Shown: piece after piece, positions 43,556 through 51,338 of the stretch
How the letters are laid out: every line of letters starts with the position of its first letter
Numbering within the stretch: the stretch's first letter is position 1
DNA from: CAZKAP01 sp964552195
GTDB lineage: Bacteria > Bacteroidota > Bacteroidia > Flavobacteriales > Flavobacteriaceae
Length of the DNA stretch: 64,000 nt
NCBI GenBank assembly: GCA_964552195.1
Contig: CAZKFM010000007.1
Span: 62,001 to 126,000 of the forward strand
Reading direction: 5' to 3'
The notes under the pieces: model-generated
Seen by the model: only the letters and a program-made list of their open reading frames with translations
Database searches by the model: none
Told to the model about the DNA's origin: nothing
Program-made: the position numbers and the translations under genes

Positions 43556-44389
43556 CTATGAGATCCAGCGATCCTTGGCGAAATTCGGGGGTCGTTTTTC
43601 CAGAAAGGCATTCCTCCCCTCCTCGGCCTCGTCCGTCATATAGGCGAGACGCGTTGCCTCCCCGGCGAATACCTGCTGACCGACCATGCCGTCATCGGTC
43701 AGATTCATGGCGAATTTCAGCATTTTTATACTCGTCGGGCTCTTTTCCAGTATTTCTTCTGCCCAACGATAGGCTTCGCTTTCCAGGGCCTCATGGGGAA
43801 CCACTGCGTTGACCATGCCCATTTCACGGGCCTCTTCGGCCGAGTAGGTCCGGCCCAGAAAGAAGATCTCACGGGCCTTTTTCTGCCCTACCATCTTGCC
43901 TAGGTAAGCAGACCCATATCCCCCATCGAAACTGGTTACATCGGCATCGGTCTGTTTGAACCGGGCATGCTCCCGACTGGCCAGTGTGAGGTCGCACACC
44001 ACATGCAGGCTATGCCCTCCTCCAACGGCCCAACCGGGCACTACGGCTATGACTACCTTTGGCATGAAGCGGATCAACCGCTGTACCTCCAATATATTAA
44101 GCCGGTGCATGCCGTCCTCTCCGACATAACCTCGCTTGCCACGGGCCTTCTGGTCTCCGCCACTGCAGAATGCATACACCCCGTCCTTGGGAGAGGGGCC
44201 TTCTCCCGTAAGGAGTACAACCCCTATGGTTGGGTCTTCGCTTACGCGGTAAAATGCCTGGTATAGTTCGGAAGTTGTCTTGGGACGGAAAGCATTTCTC
44301 ACTTCCGGCCGGTTGAAAGCGATCCGGGCAATGGCACCGTCGCGTTTGAAGGTGATGTCTTCGAATTCCTCTATGGTCTCCCAATTCAT
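43556..44389 (-). CDS. menB: 1,4-dihydroxy-2-naphthoyl-CoA synthase
   Basis: The 277-residue crotonase-fold enzyme closes the second ring of menaquinone from o-succinylbenzoyl-CoA. MenB marks are YAFCSGGDQKARGKRGYVG, VPGWAVGGGHSLHVVCDLTLAS and TDADVTSFDGGYGSAYLGKMVGQKKAREIFFLGRTY (seen around residues 148-182), with the C-terminal FLEKRPPNF. It stands alone from other men genes in this window. 66 bases separate it from the helicase gene upstream. Confidence 0.94.
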   Translation of the reverse strand: MNWETIEEFEDITFKRDGAIARIAFNRPEVRNAFRPKTTSELYQAFYRVSEDPTIGVVLLTGEGPSPKDGVYAFCSGGDQKARGKRGYVGEDGMHRLNILEVQRLIRFMPKVVIAVVPGWAVGGGHSLHVVCDLTLASREHARFKQTDADVTSFDGGYGSAYLGKMVGQKKAREIFFLGRTYSAEEAREMGMVNAVVPHEALESEAYRWAEEILEKSPTSIKMLKFAMNLTDDGMVGQQVFAGEATRLAYMTDEAEEGRNAFLEKRPPNFAKDRWIS

Positions 44390-44455
44390 TTGCGTTTCTT
44401 TTTGGTAAAGTTACGCAAAGCGTTCAGGCCAGCCGGGAATTGACAAGTACGGGAT

Positions 44456-45994
44456 TTACATGATCTCCGCGAATTTGCGGGATATACTGGAGCGCAGTTT
44501 GCGCTCATAGTCTTCCTCCAGCCACTCCTTGTAGTTCTTGGTATTGTTCATGATGCAGTAGGAATACTGTCGGACCCTATAGGATATGTCTTCTTTGAGC
44601 TCCTTGGCCAGCAGGCGAGCGTCGAATACATCCTCGCTGTTTTCCACACAGATCTGTGCGTGCTGCTCTATACTGCGTTCCAGGACCAGTTTGGACTTCA
44701 GACCTTGGGCGAATACTTTTTTGTACTCTTCCTTAACGTCGAAAGAAATGTCCTTGGACTTAGCAAACTTCTTTCGGAGTTCTGGCGGCATCTCATAAAC
44801 GAATTCCCGTTCGATGTCTTCATCGTTCTTGATATTTTCAAGGAAGAAATCCGGGAAATGGAAGATTTCCTGCCAGTCCAGAGGCGTATCCCAGGCACCG
44901 AAACGGGCCATGTTATTACCCAGGTCGATGACGTTAAACTCCTTTTTCTTCGGAAGTATGCGCGATCCCCGTCCTATCATCTGAAAATACAAGGTAAGCG
45001 AACGGGTCGCCCGATTCAGTATGATGGTCTCCACCGTAGGTTCATCGAATCCCGTGGTCAGTATGCTCACCGATGTCAGTATGGCATCAGGGGTTTCCGA
45101 GAACCATTCGAGTATCTCTTTTCGTTCCGAAGGAGAGTTGCGGTTGTCCAGGTGGCGAATAGGCAATCCCGCCTTCTTGAAGGTCTCGTAGACCATGAAG
45201 GAGGTACTGATACCGTTATTGAAGATCAGAGTCTTGGTACCCCTGGCTACTTCATCATAGGACGCGAGCAATTTGCCGAGCATATTCTGATTCCCATAGA
45301 GCTCATCCGAAGACTTTACGGTGTAGTCCCCGTGTATTCCCAGCTTCAACCCTCTCAGGCTGACATCGTACTTGTACATCTTCGCCTGAGCCAGAAAATT
45401 TTTATCGATAAGCGAGCGAATGGATTCTCCGACAATGAGCTTCTTGTAGTTGTCCTTCATCGGAAGCTTGATGTTCGAACTCAGAGGGGTGGCCGTTACT
45501 CCCAGTATATTGGCATCTTCGAAATACTTGAACAGCTTCCTGAAAGAATTATAATGCGCTTCATCTATAATAACCAGGCCAATATCGCCTATGGAAACTT
45601 TCTGCTCCTGAAGGCGGTTGTTCAGCGTCTCGACCATCGCCACATAGCACATACAATCGTCATCGTCGGTAACTTCCTTGACATCGCTATTGATAATGCT
45701 ATTCATTACGCCAAAACCGGACAGCATTTTGGAGGTCTGCCGGCTCAGTTCAATGCGGTGGGTCAGCACCACCACCTTTTTTCCGGTATTTTGTATATAC
45801 CTGCGGGTGATTTCGGAGAAGATCACGGTTTTCCCTCCCCCGGTAGGTAACTGGTACAACAGATTGGAACCTGTCGGCATACTTCCCAGTTCCCTGAATA
45901 TCTCTTTCAGGTCTCGTTCCTGATAATCGTAAAGCTTTTTTTTGGCGGTTGTTTTTGTTAGTTCCAAGAATTTGCTGTTTTTGGGAACGTCCAT
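44456..45994 (-). CDS. SF2 DEAD/DEAH-box helicase (RecQ/SSL2-like restriction-type helicase)
   Basis: The 512-residue superfamily 2 ATPase has Walker A LPTGGGKTVIF, motif II VIIDEAHYNSF, motif III VTATPLSS, motif V GFDEPTVETIILNRAT and motif VI QMIGRGSR. The C-terminal ~140 residues are helical and specific to this type. It resembles the ResIII/SSL2 helicase group (DNA repair or nucleic-acid remodelling). No methylase or nuclease neighbours exist, so restriction is not indicated. Confidence 0.85.
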   Translation of the reverse strand: MDVPKNSKFLELTKTTAKKKLYDYQERDLKEIFRELGSMPTGSNLLYQLPTGGGKTVIFSEITRRYIQNTGKKVVVLTHRIELSRQTSKMLSGFGVMNSIINSDVKEVTDDDDCMCYVAMVETLNNRLQEQKVSIGDIGLVIIDEAHYNSFRKLFKYFEDANILGVTATPLSSNIKLPMKDNYKKLIVGESIRSLIDKNFLAQAKMYKYDVSLRGLKLGIHGDYTVKSSDELYGNQNMLGKLLASYDEVARGTKTLIFNNGISTSFMVYETFKKAGLPIRHLDNRNSPSERKEILEWFSETPDAILTSVSILTTGFDEPTVETIILNRATRSLTLYFQMIGRGSRILPKKKEFNVIDLGNNMARFGAWDTPLDWQEIFHFPDFFLENIKNDEDIEREFVYEMPPELRKKFAKSKDISFDVKEEYKKVFAQGLKSKLVLERSIEQHAQICVENSEDVFDARLLAKELKEDISYRVRQYSYCIMNNTKNYKEWLEEDYERKLRSSISRKFAEIM

Positions 45995-46134
45995 CTTGCA
46001 AAACTATCCTAAAATGATGGCTATCTAATCCCGTTAGCCCGGTTTTTTCAGATTACTATTAACACTAACGACCAGATTCCCCGCTTTATTAAATGGATTG
46101 GGGAAAAATATTTAATAACATTCCGAGGCCCCCG

Positions 46135-46163
46135 TTGACTGACCTTTCATAATGGAGTAATAT
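46135..46163 (+). promoter_or_regulatory. Candidate promoter of rpoD
   Basis: TTGACT at 46135-46140, a 17-base spacer and TAATAT at 46158-46163 fit the classical sigma70 pattern rather than the usual Bacteroidota -7 box. The ATG of rpoD is 24 bases further on. Confidence 0.35.
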
Positions 46164-46187
46164 GGCCTCGTTTTTTAAAATCGATCT

Positions 46188-47054
46188 ATGAGACAGCTAA
46201 AAATAATCAAACAGGTTACCAACCGGGAATCCAAATCTTTAGATAAATACCTACAGGATATAAGCAAAATCGAGCTTATTACTGCCGAAGAGGAAGTACA
46301 GCTGGCACAGCGGATCAAAAAAGGAGACCAGCAGGCGCTGGAAAAACTGACCAAAGCCAATTTGCGCTTCGTGGTTTCTGTTGCTAAACAATATCAGAAT
46401 CAAGGACTTAAACTTCCGGACTTGATCAATGAGGGCAATCTGGGCCTGGTTAAGGCTGCTCAGCGTTTTGACGAGACCCGGGGCTTTAAGTTTATTTCCT
46501 ACGCCGTTTGGTGGATACGACAGTCCATACTCCAGGCGCTGGCCGAGCAATCCAGAGTAGTAAGGTTGCCGCTCAACAAAATCGGATCGATTAATAAAAT
46601 CAACAAGACCTTTTCCTATCTGGAACAGGCCAACGAACGTCCTCCTTCGGCCGAGGAAATCGCCAAGGAATTGGATATGACCATAAACGAAGTCAAGACT
46701 TCCCTAAAGAATTCGGGTAGGCACGTGTCGATGGACGCTCCACTCAAGGAAGGAGAGGAAAGCAACCTGTACGACGTAATGCGGGCCTCGGAGTCGCCCC
46801 GACCCGATAAAGACCTGCTTAACCAGTCCCTGAGGACCGAAATTAATCGGGTACTGGGTACGCTTAACAAGCGGGAGGCCGACGTTGTACGATTGTACTA
46901 TGGGATTGGAGATCATCCGAGTATGACGCTGGACGAGATCAGCGAAGAATTCGATCTGACCCGGGAGAGGGTGCGTCAGATCCGGGAAAAAGCCATTAAG
47001 AAGCTGCGCAACTGCGAGCAGAAGGAAATCCTGAAACCCTATTTGGGATCCTGA
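46188..47054 (+). CDS. rpoD: RNA polymerase primary sigma factor (RpoD/SigA)
   Basis: This 288-residue sigma70 protein lacks region 1.1, as is normal for Bacteroidota primary sigma factors. Region 2 contains LRFVVSVAKQYQNQGLKLPDLINEGNLGL and FKFISYAVWWIRQSI (2.3-2.4). Region 3 has RLPLNKIGSINKINK, and region 4 ends in TLDEISEEFDLTRERVRQIREKAIKKLR. The Met is at 46188. The gene stands alone with a strong terminator. Recognition by this sigma explains the TTG/TAnnTTTG sites seen elsewhere in the window. Confidence 0.96.
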   Translation: MRQLKIIKQVTNRESKSLDKYLQDISKIELITAEEEVQLAQRIKKGDQQALEKLTKANLRFVVSVAKQYQNQGLKLPDLINEGNLGLVKAAQRFDETRGFKFISYAVWWIRQSILQALAEQSRVVRLPLNKIGSINKINKTFSYLEQANERPPSAEEIAKELDMTINEVKTSLKNSGRHVSMDAPLKEGEESNLYDVMRASESPRPDKDLLNQSLRTEINRVLGTLNKREADVVRLYYGIGDHPSMTLDEISEEFDLTRERVRQIREKAIKKLRNCEQKEILKPYLGS

Positions 47055-47072
47055 AAACACCTCCATAAAACA

Positions 47073-47110
47073 GGCAGGCCTGTCCGTTTTCGGACAGGCC
47101 TGCCTTCTCT
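47073..47110 (+). terminator. Strong intrinsic terminator of rpoD
   Basis: A perfect 14-bp stem GGCAGGCCTGTCCG (47073-47086) with TTTT loop pairs with 47091-47104 and is followed by TTCTCT. It begins 18 bases after the rpoD stop. The same stem read on the minus strand lies after the microprotein pair and could serve both sides. Confidence 0.85.
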
Positions 47111-47126
47111 GTCGATAAACACCTGG

Positions 47127-47228
47127 TTAAGTCAAATTCAGTTGATCTATTTCAAAGTCAACTAGTATACGGTTCAGGTCCTTTATAAAATTGATGTAGG
47201 CTGAATTTTCGAGGTTCTGGTTATTCAT
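47127..47228 (-). CDS. Candidate 33-residue microprotein A (paralogue of the next)
   Basis: The ORF runs from ATG 47228 to TAA 47127, giving 33 residues with the core AYINFIKDLNRILVDFEIDQL. It aligns without gaps to the neighbouring 32-residue ORF: YI-x-F, then LN-x-IL, then E and L at matching places. It ends 23 bases from the rpoD terminator stem on the opposite strand. No family is recognised. The support is the paralogy, the ATG start and the tight spacing to the partner; expression is unproven. Confidence 0.45.
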   Translation of the reverse strand: MNNQNLENSAYINFIKDLNRILVDFEIDQLNLT

Positions 47229-47239
47229 CGTTTAGGGTT

Positions 47240-47338
47240 TTAAAGATAATCGAGCTCTGCCAGCTCATTTTTACTCAGGATTTCGTTGAGTTCCTGTAGG
47301 AAAAGGATATACTCCTCCCCGTAAGTATCGTATAGCAT
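47240..47338 (-). CDS. Candidate 32-residue microprotein B (paralogue of the previous)
   Basis: The ORF runs from ATG 47338 to TAA 47240, giving 32 residues with the core EYILFLQELNEILSKNELAEL. It is acidic (Glu/Asp rich) and likely a single amphipathic helix. Only 11 bases separate its stop from the start of microprotein A, so the two could be one transcript. Upstream (47339-47497) no gene can be supported. Confidence 0.45.
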   Translation of the reverse strand: MLYDTYGEEYILFLQELNEILSKNELAELDYL

Positions 47339-47497
47339 AACTGGTTAATTTGGTTAAGAATTTGGGACAATTCATTTGTAAACTTAATCTTACCTATTTC
47401 AAAGGGCAATATATTGTGGTGAATGCCAGTAGAGGCGTTGTGAAATGAGAAGTAAGCGACACCAAACCGCCGCTTGACTGAAGACACCCGATCAAAA

Positions 47498-47860
47498 TCA
47501 GGCTGCCTTGACGGTCCTGAGCAGTAACTGCGCCGCCTCCCTGATACGGGATTGGGCGTGATCGGCGTAGTATTCCAGCAGTGGGTAGTCCTTTTCATCG
47601 CCTATCTCAGCAATAAATTTCATAAGCATAATAACGCTCTCCGCATCGCCGGCAGAATCGAATAATTCACAGAAAATACTGCCGTGCAGGTTCAGTTCTT
47701 CAGGACTTAATGGCTCGTCCTGTAGTTTCTGAAAGGGATGGGGTTCATTCTCCGGATTCGAAGGCGTCGCTCTTTTGAATGATTTCCAGCTCCATTTTTC
47801 GAAGCCATTCAACGGTATACTCGCTAAACTGTTCATAGAGTTCGATAGGTAGTAAGGCAT
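47498..47860 (-). CDS. Hypothetical protein with HEAT-like C-terminus, possibly the frameshifted end of the upstream gene
   Basis: The 120-residue frame has a convincing C-terminal part (LHGSIFCELFDSAGDAESV, DYPLLEYYADHAQSRIREAAQLLL) that looks like HEAT-type helices. Its first ~38 residues overlap the 3' end of the upstream gene in another frame by 116 bases, and the upstream frame reads better there. Either this is a gene with a poorly placed start, or both are one protein joined by a +1 frameshift near TCCGGAGAATGA (about 47745-47760). Function unknown. Confidence 0.5.
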   Translation of the reverse strand: MPYYLSNSMNSLASIPLNGFEKWSWKSFKRATPSNPENEPHPFQKLQDEPLSPEELNLHGSIFCELFDSAGDAESVIMLMKFIAEIGDEKDYPLLEYYADHAQSRIREAAQLLLRTVKAA

Positions 47861-48314
47861 AGGGACGTGATTTAAAGTAGAAGTATAGCTCCTTGGCCAG
47901 GTAATGCATGTGTCTGGAACCCATACGATAGAAGTCTTTCATCGCGGTCTGCAGGAAATGAGAAGTGTTTCGGCCTTCTTTCTGGAAGGTGGAGATCTTC
48001 AATAAGCCCAAAAGCTGAATGGTCCTGAGTCGAACATCGCGCAGCTCATCGAAACTCAGATCAAATTCTTCATTTTCCAGGCGTCTGAACAATGCCCCTC
48101 CGCCCCCTCTTTGAATCCGATGCTGCAATGGAGAGGGCAGATCGTAGCTTACTGAATCCGGATAATTTCTGAGCATGATCTCCAGGGAGCGGAATTTTCT
48201 TCGAAGCTCGAATACATCGACGGCCCCGTAACGTTCCCTTAGGATTCGATACAGGTCATGCTCCAGTTCCCGCATGCGGTCCTCGAGAAATACTATGTCC
48301 TGGCCTGGATTCAT
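47745..48314 (-). CDS. Hypothetical helical protein
   Basis: The 189-residue protein is predominantly helical: LEDRMRELEHDLYRILRERYGA at the start, then LSFDELRDVRLRTIQLLGLLKIST and ELYEQFSEYTVEWLRKMELEIIQK. It has no signal peptide and no recognised motif. It overlaps the next frame by 116 bases. No family is recognised. Confidence 0.6.
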   Translation of the reverse strand: MNPGQDIVFLEDRMRELEHDLYRILRERYGAVDVFELRRKFRSLEIMLRNYPDSVSYDLPSPLQHRIQRGGGGALFRRLENEEFDLSFDELRDVRLRTIQLLGLLKISTFQKEGRNTSHFLQTAMKDFYRMGSRHMHYLAKELYFYFKSRPYALLPIELYEQFSEYTVEWLRKMELEIIQKSDAFESGE

Positions 48315-48523
48315 ATTTGGTACTTCGGATCAAATCTTGGAAATTCCGTCAGGTCAGGCAAAAATTTGTTACCGGATTGAAAGGGTATGTGGTTAACCGC
48401 GAATAAGTTGATGTTTATTCGATGGCCGATAGGGTCATAAAGTTGTTTAAAATACGTTTATAACTTGCCGAACCAGGGGATTAATGAAAGGGAAAGCAGG
48501 CTAACTTTAAGAAAAACAACATC

Positions 48524-48946
48524 ATGGATATGAGAACCACCTACTTGCTGCACCTAAGACCTGATTTCTCCGACAGCCTGCTACACGATAACATGTCCGA
48601 AGATGAACGTTTTCAAAACGAGACCCTGAGGCCGATAATTAAGGTTCAAAACCCATTAATCCTGGAAACCTTTCAACACTACATCGCGAAATACAAGAAC
48701 GTTTACCACCAGCTTCCACTGGACAAGCAGCTCAAATACATCGATAAGGCCGTTAGAAAGGACAACAAACTAAGGAATACACTCAAAGGCATGATCATAG
48801 GCTTGTTCACGCAGCAGGAATACCAGAGGTATCTCAAACACCATTCCGCAATCAATCGCCGGATCATGAACTTAATTGTGGAGCGACTCAAGGATCAGAT
48901 GCAGCTGTTTACGGAACAAGAGACCATAAAGCTCGAATCCGCCTAA
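48524..48946 (+). CDS. Conserved hypothetical protein (flavobacterial type)
   Basis: The 140-residue soluble protein contains LLHLRPDFSDS, NMSEDERFQNETLRPIIKVQNPLILETFQHYI and LRNTLKGMIIGLFTQQEYQRYLKH. This pattern belongs to a short family widespread in Flavobacteriia, sometimes labelled glyoxalase in annotations. I see no vicinal-oxygen-chelate fold or metal motif to support that label. Function unknown. 209 bases without a supported gene lie between it and the divergent gene at 48314; it overlaps the convergent DUF2461 gene by 4 bases. Confidence 0.7.
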   Translation: MDMRTTYLLHLRPDFSDSLLHDNMSEDERFQNETLRPIIKVQNPLILETFQHYIAKYKNVYHQLPLDKQLKYIDKAVRKDNKLRNTLKGMIIGLFTQQEYQRYLKHHSAINRRIMNLIVERLKDQMQLFTEQETIKLESA

Positions 48947-49617
48947 CTCCCTAAAAGCGATTCCCCGTTCAGGTTAGTGGTAAGCACTTCGCTCATCAGG
49001 TCGAAAAAGGGTCGGATGGCCTGGTAGTGCTGATCAATTTGGCTAGCCAAGTCTTCAGAAACCAGTTCGTGATCGCTCAGTTCCCTGATGAAAATGAACT
49101 GTTTAAATCGAATGAGGTCAATATTGGGGTCATCCGGCTGGAACCCCTTAGGCGCCCGCTTTAGCTGTTCACCCTGAAGATTTCCCCAATGATGCCTGAA
49201 CGTTTCGTCGGCCAGTATGTTCCTCAGTGGGCCTGCATCCATTTCCCATTCCTTCCGTATTCGAAAGAGGTCTTCCTTGTTGGGGTCCCAGAAACCCGCA
49301 GCGATAAAGCTCTCCCCCGGACTGATCCGGATGTAATACCCGCCCCTTTTGTCTTCGCCTAAACGACTGAACGATGCCGCAAAATGGTGTTTGTACGGGG
49401 TTTTGTCATTAGAGAATCGAACATCGCGATATATCCGGAATACCTTAGTACTGTCGATCAGGTCATGCCGCTCCATCAGCGTCCTGATCTCGGATAGTAT
49501 GTCTTTGAAAGCGGATTCATGCGCCTTGAACCTTGACTTGTTGTCCTGAAACCAGTCCCTGTTGTTATTGACTTTAAGTTCCTTCAGAAACTCCATCGCT
49601 TCCGTCTTAATGCTCAT
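48943..49617 (-). CDS. DUF2461/TIGR02453 family protein
   Basis: The 224-residue protein shows the family pattern FLKELKVNNNRDWFQDNK at the N-terminus, RFSNDKTPYKHHFAASFS, and GYYIRISPGESFIAAGFWDP. The function of the family is not established. It overlaps the upstream hydrolase gene by 11 bases, so they share a transcript. Confidence 0.83.
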   Translation of the reverse strand: MSIKTEAMEFLKELKVNNNRDWFQDNKSRFKAHESAFKDILSEIRTLMERHDLIDSTKVFRIYRDVRFSNDKTPYKHHFAASFSRLGEDKRGGYYIRISPGESFIAAGFWDPNKEDLFRIRKEWEMDAGPLRNILADETFRHHWGNLQGEQLKRAPKGFQPDDPNIDLIRFKQFIFIRELSDHELVSEDLASQIDQHYQAIRPFFDLMSEVLTTNLNGESLLGS

Positions 49618-50491
49618 GATCGGAGGTAATTGTTGTTTCTTCGATTAATGTGGATTCCCATTCTGCCCCGCTAAGGACATCTTCTATAGTATTCACATAG
49701 GCGGGAAACTCACCGAGGTTGTTGTGACGGCCGCCTTTGATAGAATAAAAGCTTATTCGATCGCTGTCCGCGACCCGAAAGAGCTTGTAGCCGGATGCAT
49801 GAGGCACGACCCGATCTCCGGTTCCATGATAGATGGTTATGGGACAGCGTACATCAGCGATATATTGGTCGGACCTGAAACGATACTTCAGTAAACGATC
49901 CACGGGCAGGAAGGGGAAACGGGCCTTGGCCACATCGGTCAGATTGTAAAATGGAGTCTCCAAAACCAGGCAGGCCGGACTTTCCCGAGATGCCACATAA
50001 GTAGCGAAAGAACTGCCCAGAGATCGACCGTAGACTATGATTTCTTCTTCGCGGTATCCCAGCTGTTCAATCGCATAGTGATAAAACCGGACTGCATCCT
50101 GTAGCAGGAATTCTTCATTGCGCAGACCCCGGCTCTTTCCATAACCGCGATAATCCATGACCAGCAGATTGTATCCCAACTTGGGAAACAAGGAGGTAAC
50201 CTCGCCCCAACGCTGAAGATTGCCGGCATTTCCGTGATAGTAAACGACAGTGCCCTTAGGCTTCTTTACCTGAAAATGAAGAGCATTAATCCGCCCGCCA
50301 TCGGGGGTCGAAATAAAGAACTCCGTATGGGGCCACTCGAAACGGTACCTATGGTTGTCAGACAGGGGTACTCCCAGAAAAATCATACGTTCTTGGAGCA
50401 GGTTTAGAATCATAGCCATTGCAATCGTTAGGAAGAATCCGGTGACCCAAAGACCCCAGCTCTTCGTTTTTAACTTGTTCGATCGGTTCAT
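49607..50491 (-). CDS. Alpha/beta hydrolase, membrane-anchored (tandem copy 1)
   Basis: The 294-residue protein has an N-terminal TM helix (WGLWVTGFFLTIAMAMIL). The hydrolase core shows oxyanion YYHGNAGN, MDYRGYGKSRG, the nucleophile elbow VYGRSLGSSFA, the acid in HGTGDRVVP and the base in KGGRHNNL. It resembles the ABHD13/Bem46 group of serine hydrolases. Sequence and gene order mark it as a tandem duplicate of the upstream hydrolase (9 bases apart). Confidence 0.85.
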   Translation of the reverse strand: MNRSNKLKTKSWGLWVTGFFLTIAMAMILNLLQERMIFLGVPLSDNHRYRFEWPHTEFFISTPDGGRINALHFQVKKPKGTVVYYHGNAGNLQRWGEVTSLFPKLGYNLLVMDYRGYGKSRGLRNEEFLLQDAVRFYHYAIEQLGYREEEIIVYGRSLGSSFATYVASRESPACLVLETPFYNLTDVAKARFPFLPVDRLLKYRFRSDQYIADVRCPITIYHGTGDRVVPHASGYKLFRVADSDRISFYSIKGGRHNNLGEFPAYVNTIEDVLSGAEWESTLIEETTITSDHEH

Positions 50492-50500
50492 AGCCCGTTG

Positions 50501-51295
50501 CTACCTCAGGATTTTGTGTAAAATCTCATGATAGGCTTCAAAGGTATTGAGATTTTTATGTCCTCCCCCGGCTATGGTGTGCAACTCGGTATGATCCGGA
50601 TTCTCCTCCAGCAGCTTTCGGCTGTGATTCAAAGGAACCAGAAAATCTCGTGTCCCATGTATGAGATATGTGGGGCACTCCAGATCAGGGAACCAGTAGT
50701 AGGTCTCAAAGGGATACCTGAGAAGGTACTTGACCGGATAAATGGGCAAAATACGCTTGACAATCTTCTCCATGCTGTAAAACGGAGCCTCGAGTATCAG
50801 CATCTTAGGCCGGACTTGTGCCGCCAGGTAGGTGGCAAAATAGCAACCCAAAGAGCGGCCATAAATTACGATATGCTCAGGAGGAACATGGGAACGAAGT
50901 GCCCTGTACACATCACTGGCATCGTGCATGAGTAACTGCTGACTGCGTACCCCTTTACTTTTGCCAAAACCCCGGTAATCCATCATCAGCACCTCATAGC
51001 CCCTATCGGTAAAGTCTTTCGCATATTTTCCCCAGCCCTTGATGCTCTTGGAATTTCCTTTGAGATACAATACAATTCCCCTGGGCTTATCCACCCGGAA
51101 ACGCAAGGCATTAATCTTACCTCCGGCTGATACCGGTAAATCGTACTCTTCAGATTCCACCGTATGCCTGAACTCGAAGTCTTCGTGCAGTACCTCGGCA
51201 CGAAAAATGAATTGCTCCTGAAACAACAGAGCAATCACGCCTCCTAACAGGTAGGCACCGATAAGAATCGCAATGATGAGCTCCAGTCGTACCAA
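50501..51295 (-). CDS. Alpha/beta hydrolase, membrane-anchored (tandem copy 2)
   Basis: The 264-residue protein begins at TTG 51295 (MVRLELIIAILIGAYLL); longer readings run into the upstream ATPase gene. The core has YLKGNSKS at the oxyanion position (Lys instead of the usual His), MDYRGFGKSKG, the nucleophile elbow YGRSLGCYFA, HGTRDFLVP and GGGHKNL. It aligns throughout with the downstream hydrolase, clearly a tandem duplicate that has diverged. The substrate is unknown. Confidence 0.83.
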   Translation of the reverse strand: MVRLELIIAILIGAYLLGGVIALLFQEQFIFRAEVLHEDFEFRHTVESEEYDLPVSAGGKINALRFRVDKPRGIVLYLKGNSKSIKGWGKYAKDFTDRGYEVLMMDYRGFGKSKGVRSQQLLMHDASDVYRALRSHVPPEHIVIYGRSLGCYFATYLAAQVRPKMLILEAPFYSMEKIVKRILPIYPVKYLLRYPFETYYWFPDLECPTYLIHGTRDFLVPLNHSRKLLEENPDHTELHTIAGGGHKNLNTFEAYHEILHKILR

Positions 51296-51338
51296 GATAT
51301 TCCATTTATTTCGCGACCGTTGACTGTAGGGAAAACCC

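Noticed and set aside
43312..43812. Plus-strand frame of about 166 codons in front of menB
   Set aside because: It begins with TTG, runs through the strong terminator and then antisense into menB; no family pattern.
44660..45850. Long open frame on the plus strand (about 396 codons) opposite the helicase gene
   Set aside because: It lies entirely antisense to a helicase with all SF2 motifs and has no recognisable family pattern; a codon-bias shadow.
44456..45994. Restriction-modification or phage-defence island around the helicase
   Set aside because: Neighbours are menB and rpoD; no methylase, nuclease or specificity subunit is seen.
47275..47598. Minus-strand frame of 107 codons overlapping microprotein B
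   Set aside because: It conflicts with both neighbouring frames, has low-complexity Arg/Ser composition in its first half and no clear start. A weak resemblance of NELSQILNQI to the microproteins was noted but is too short to use.
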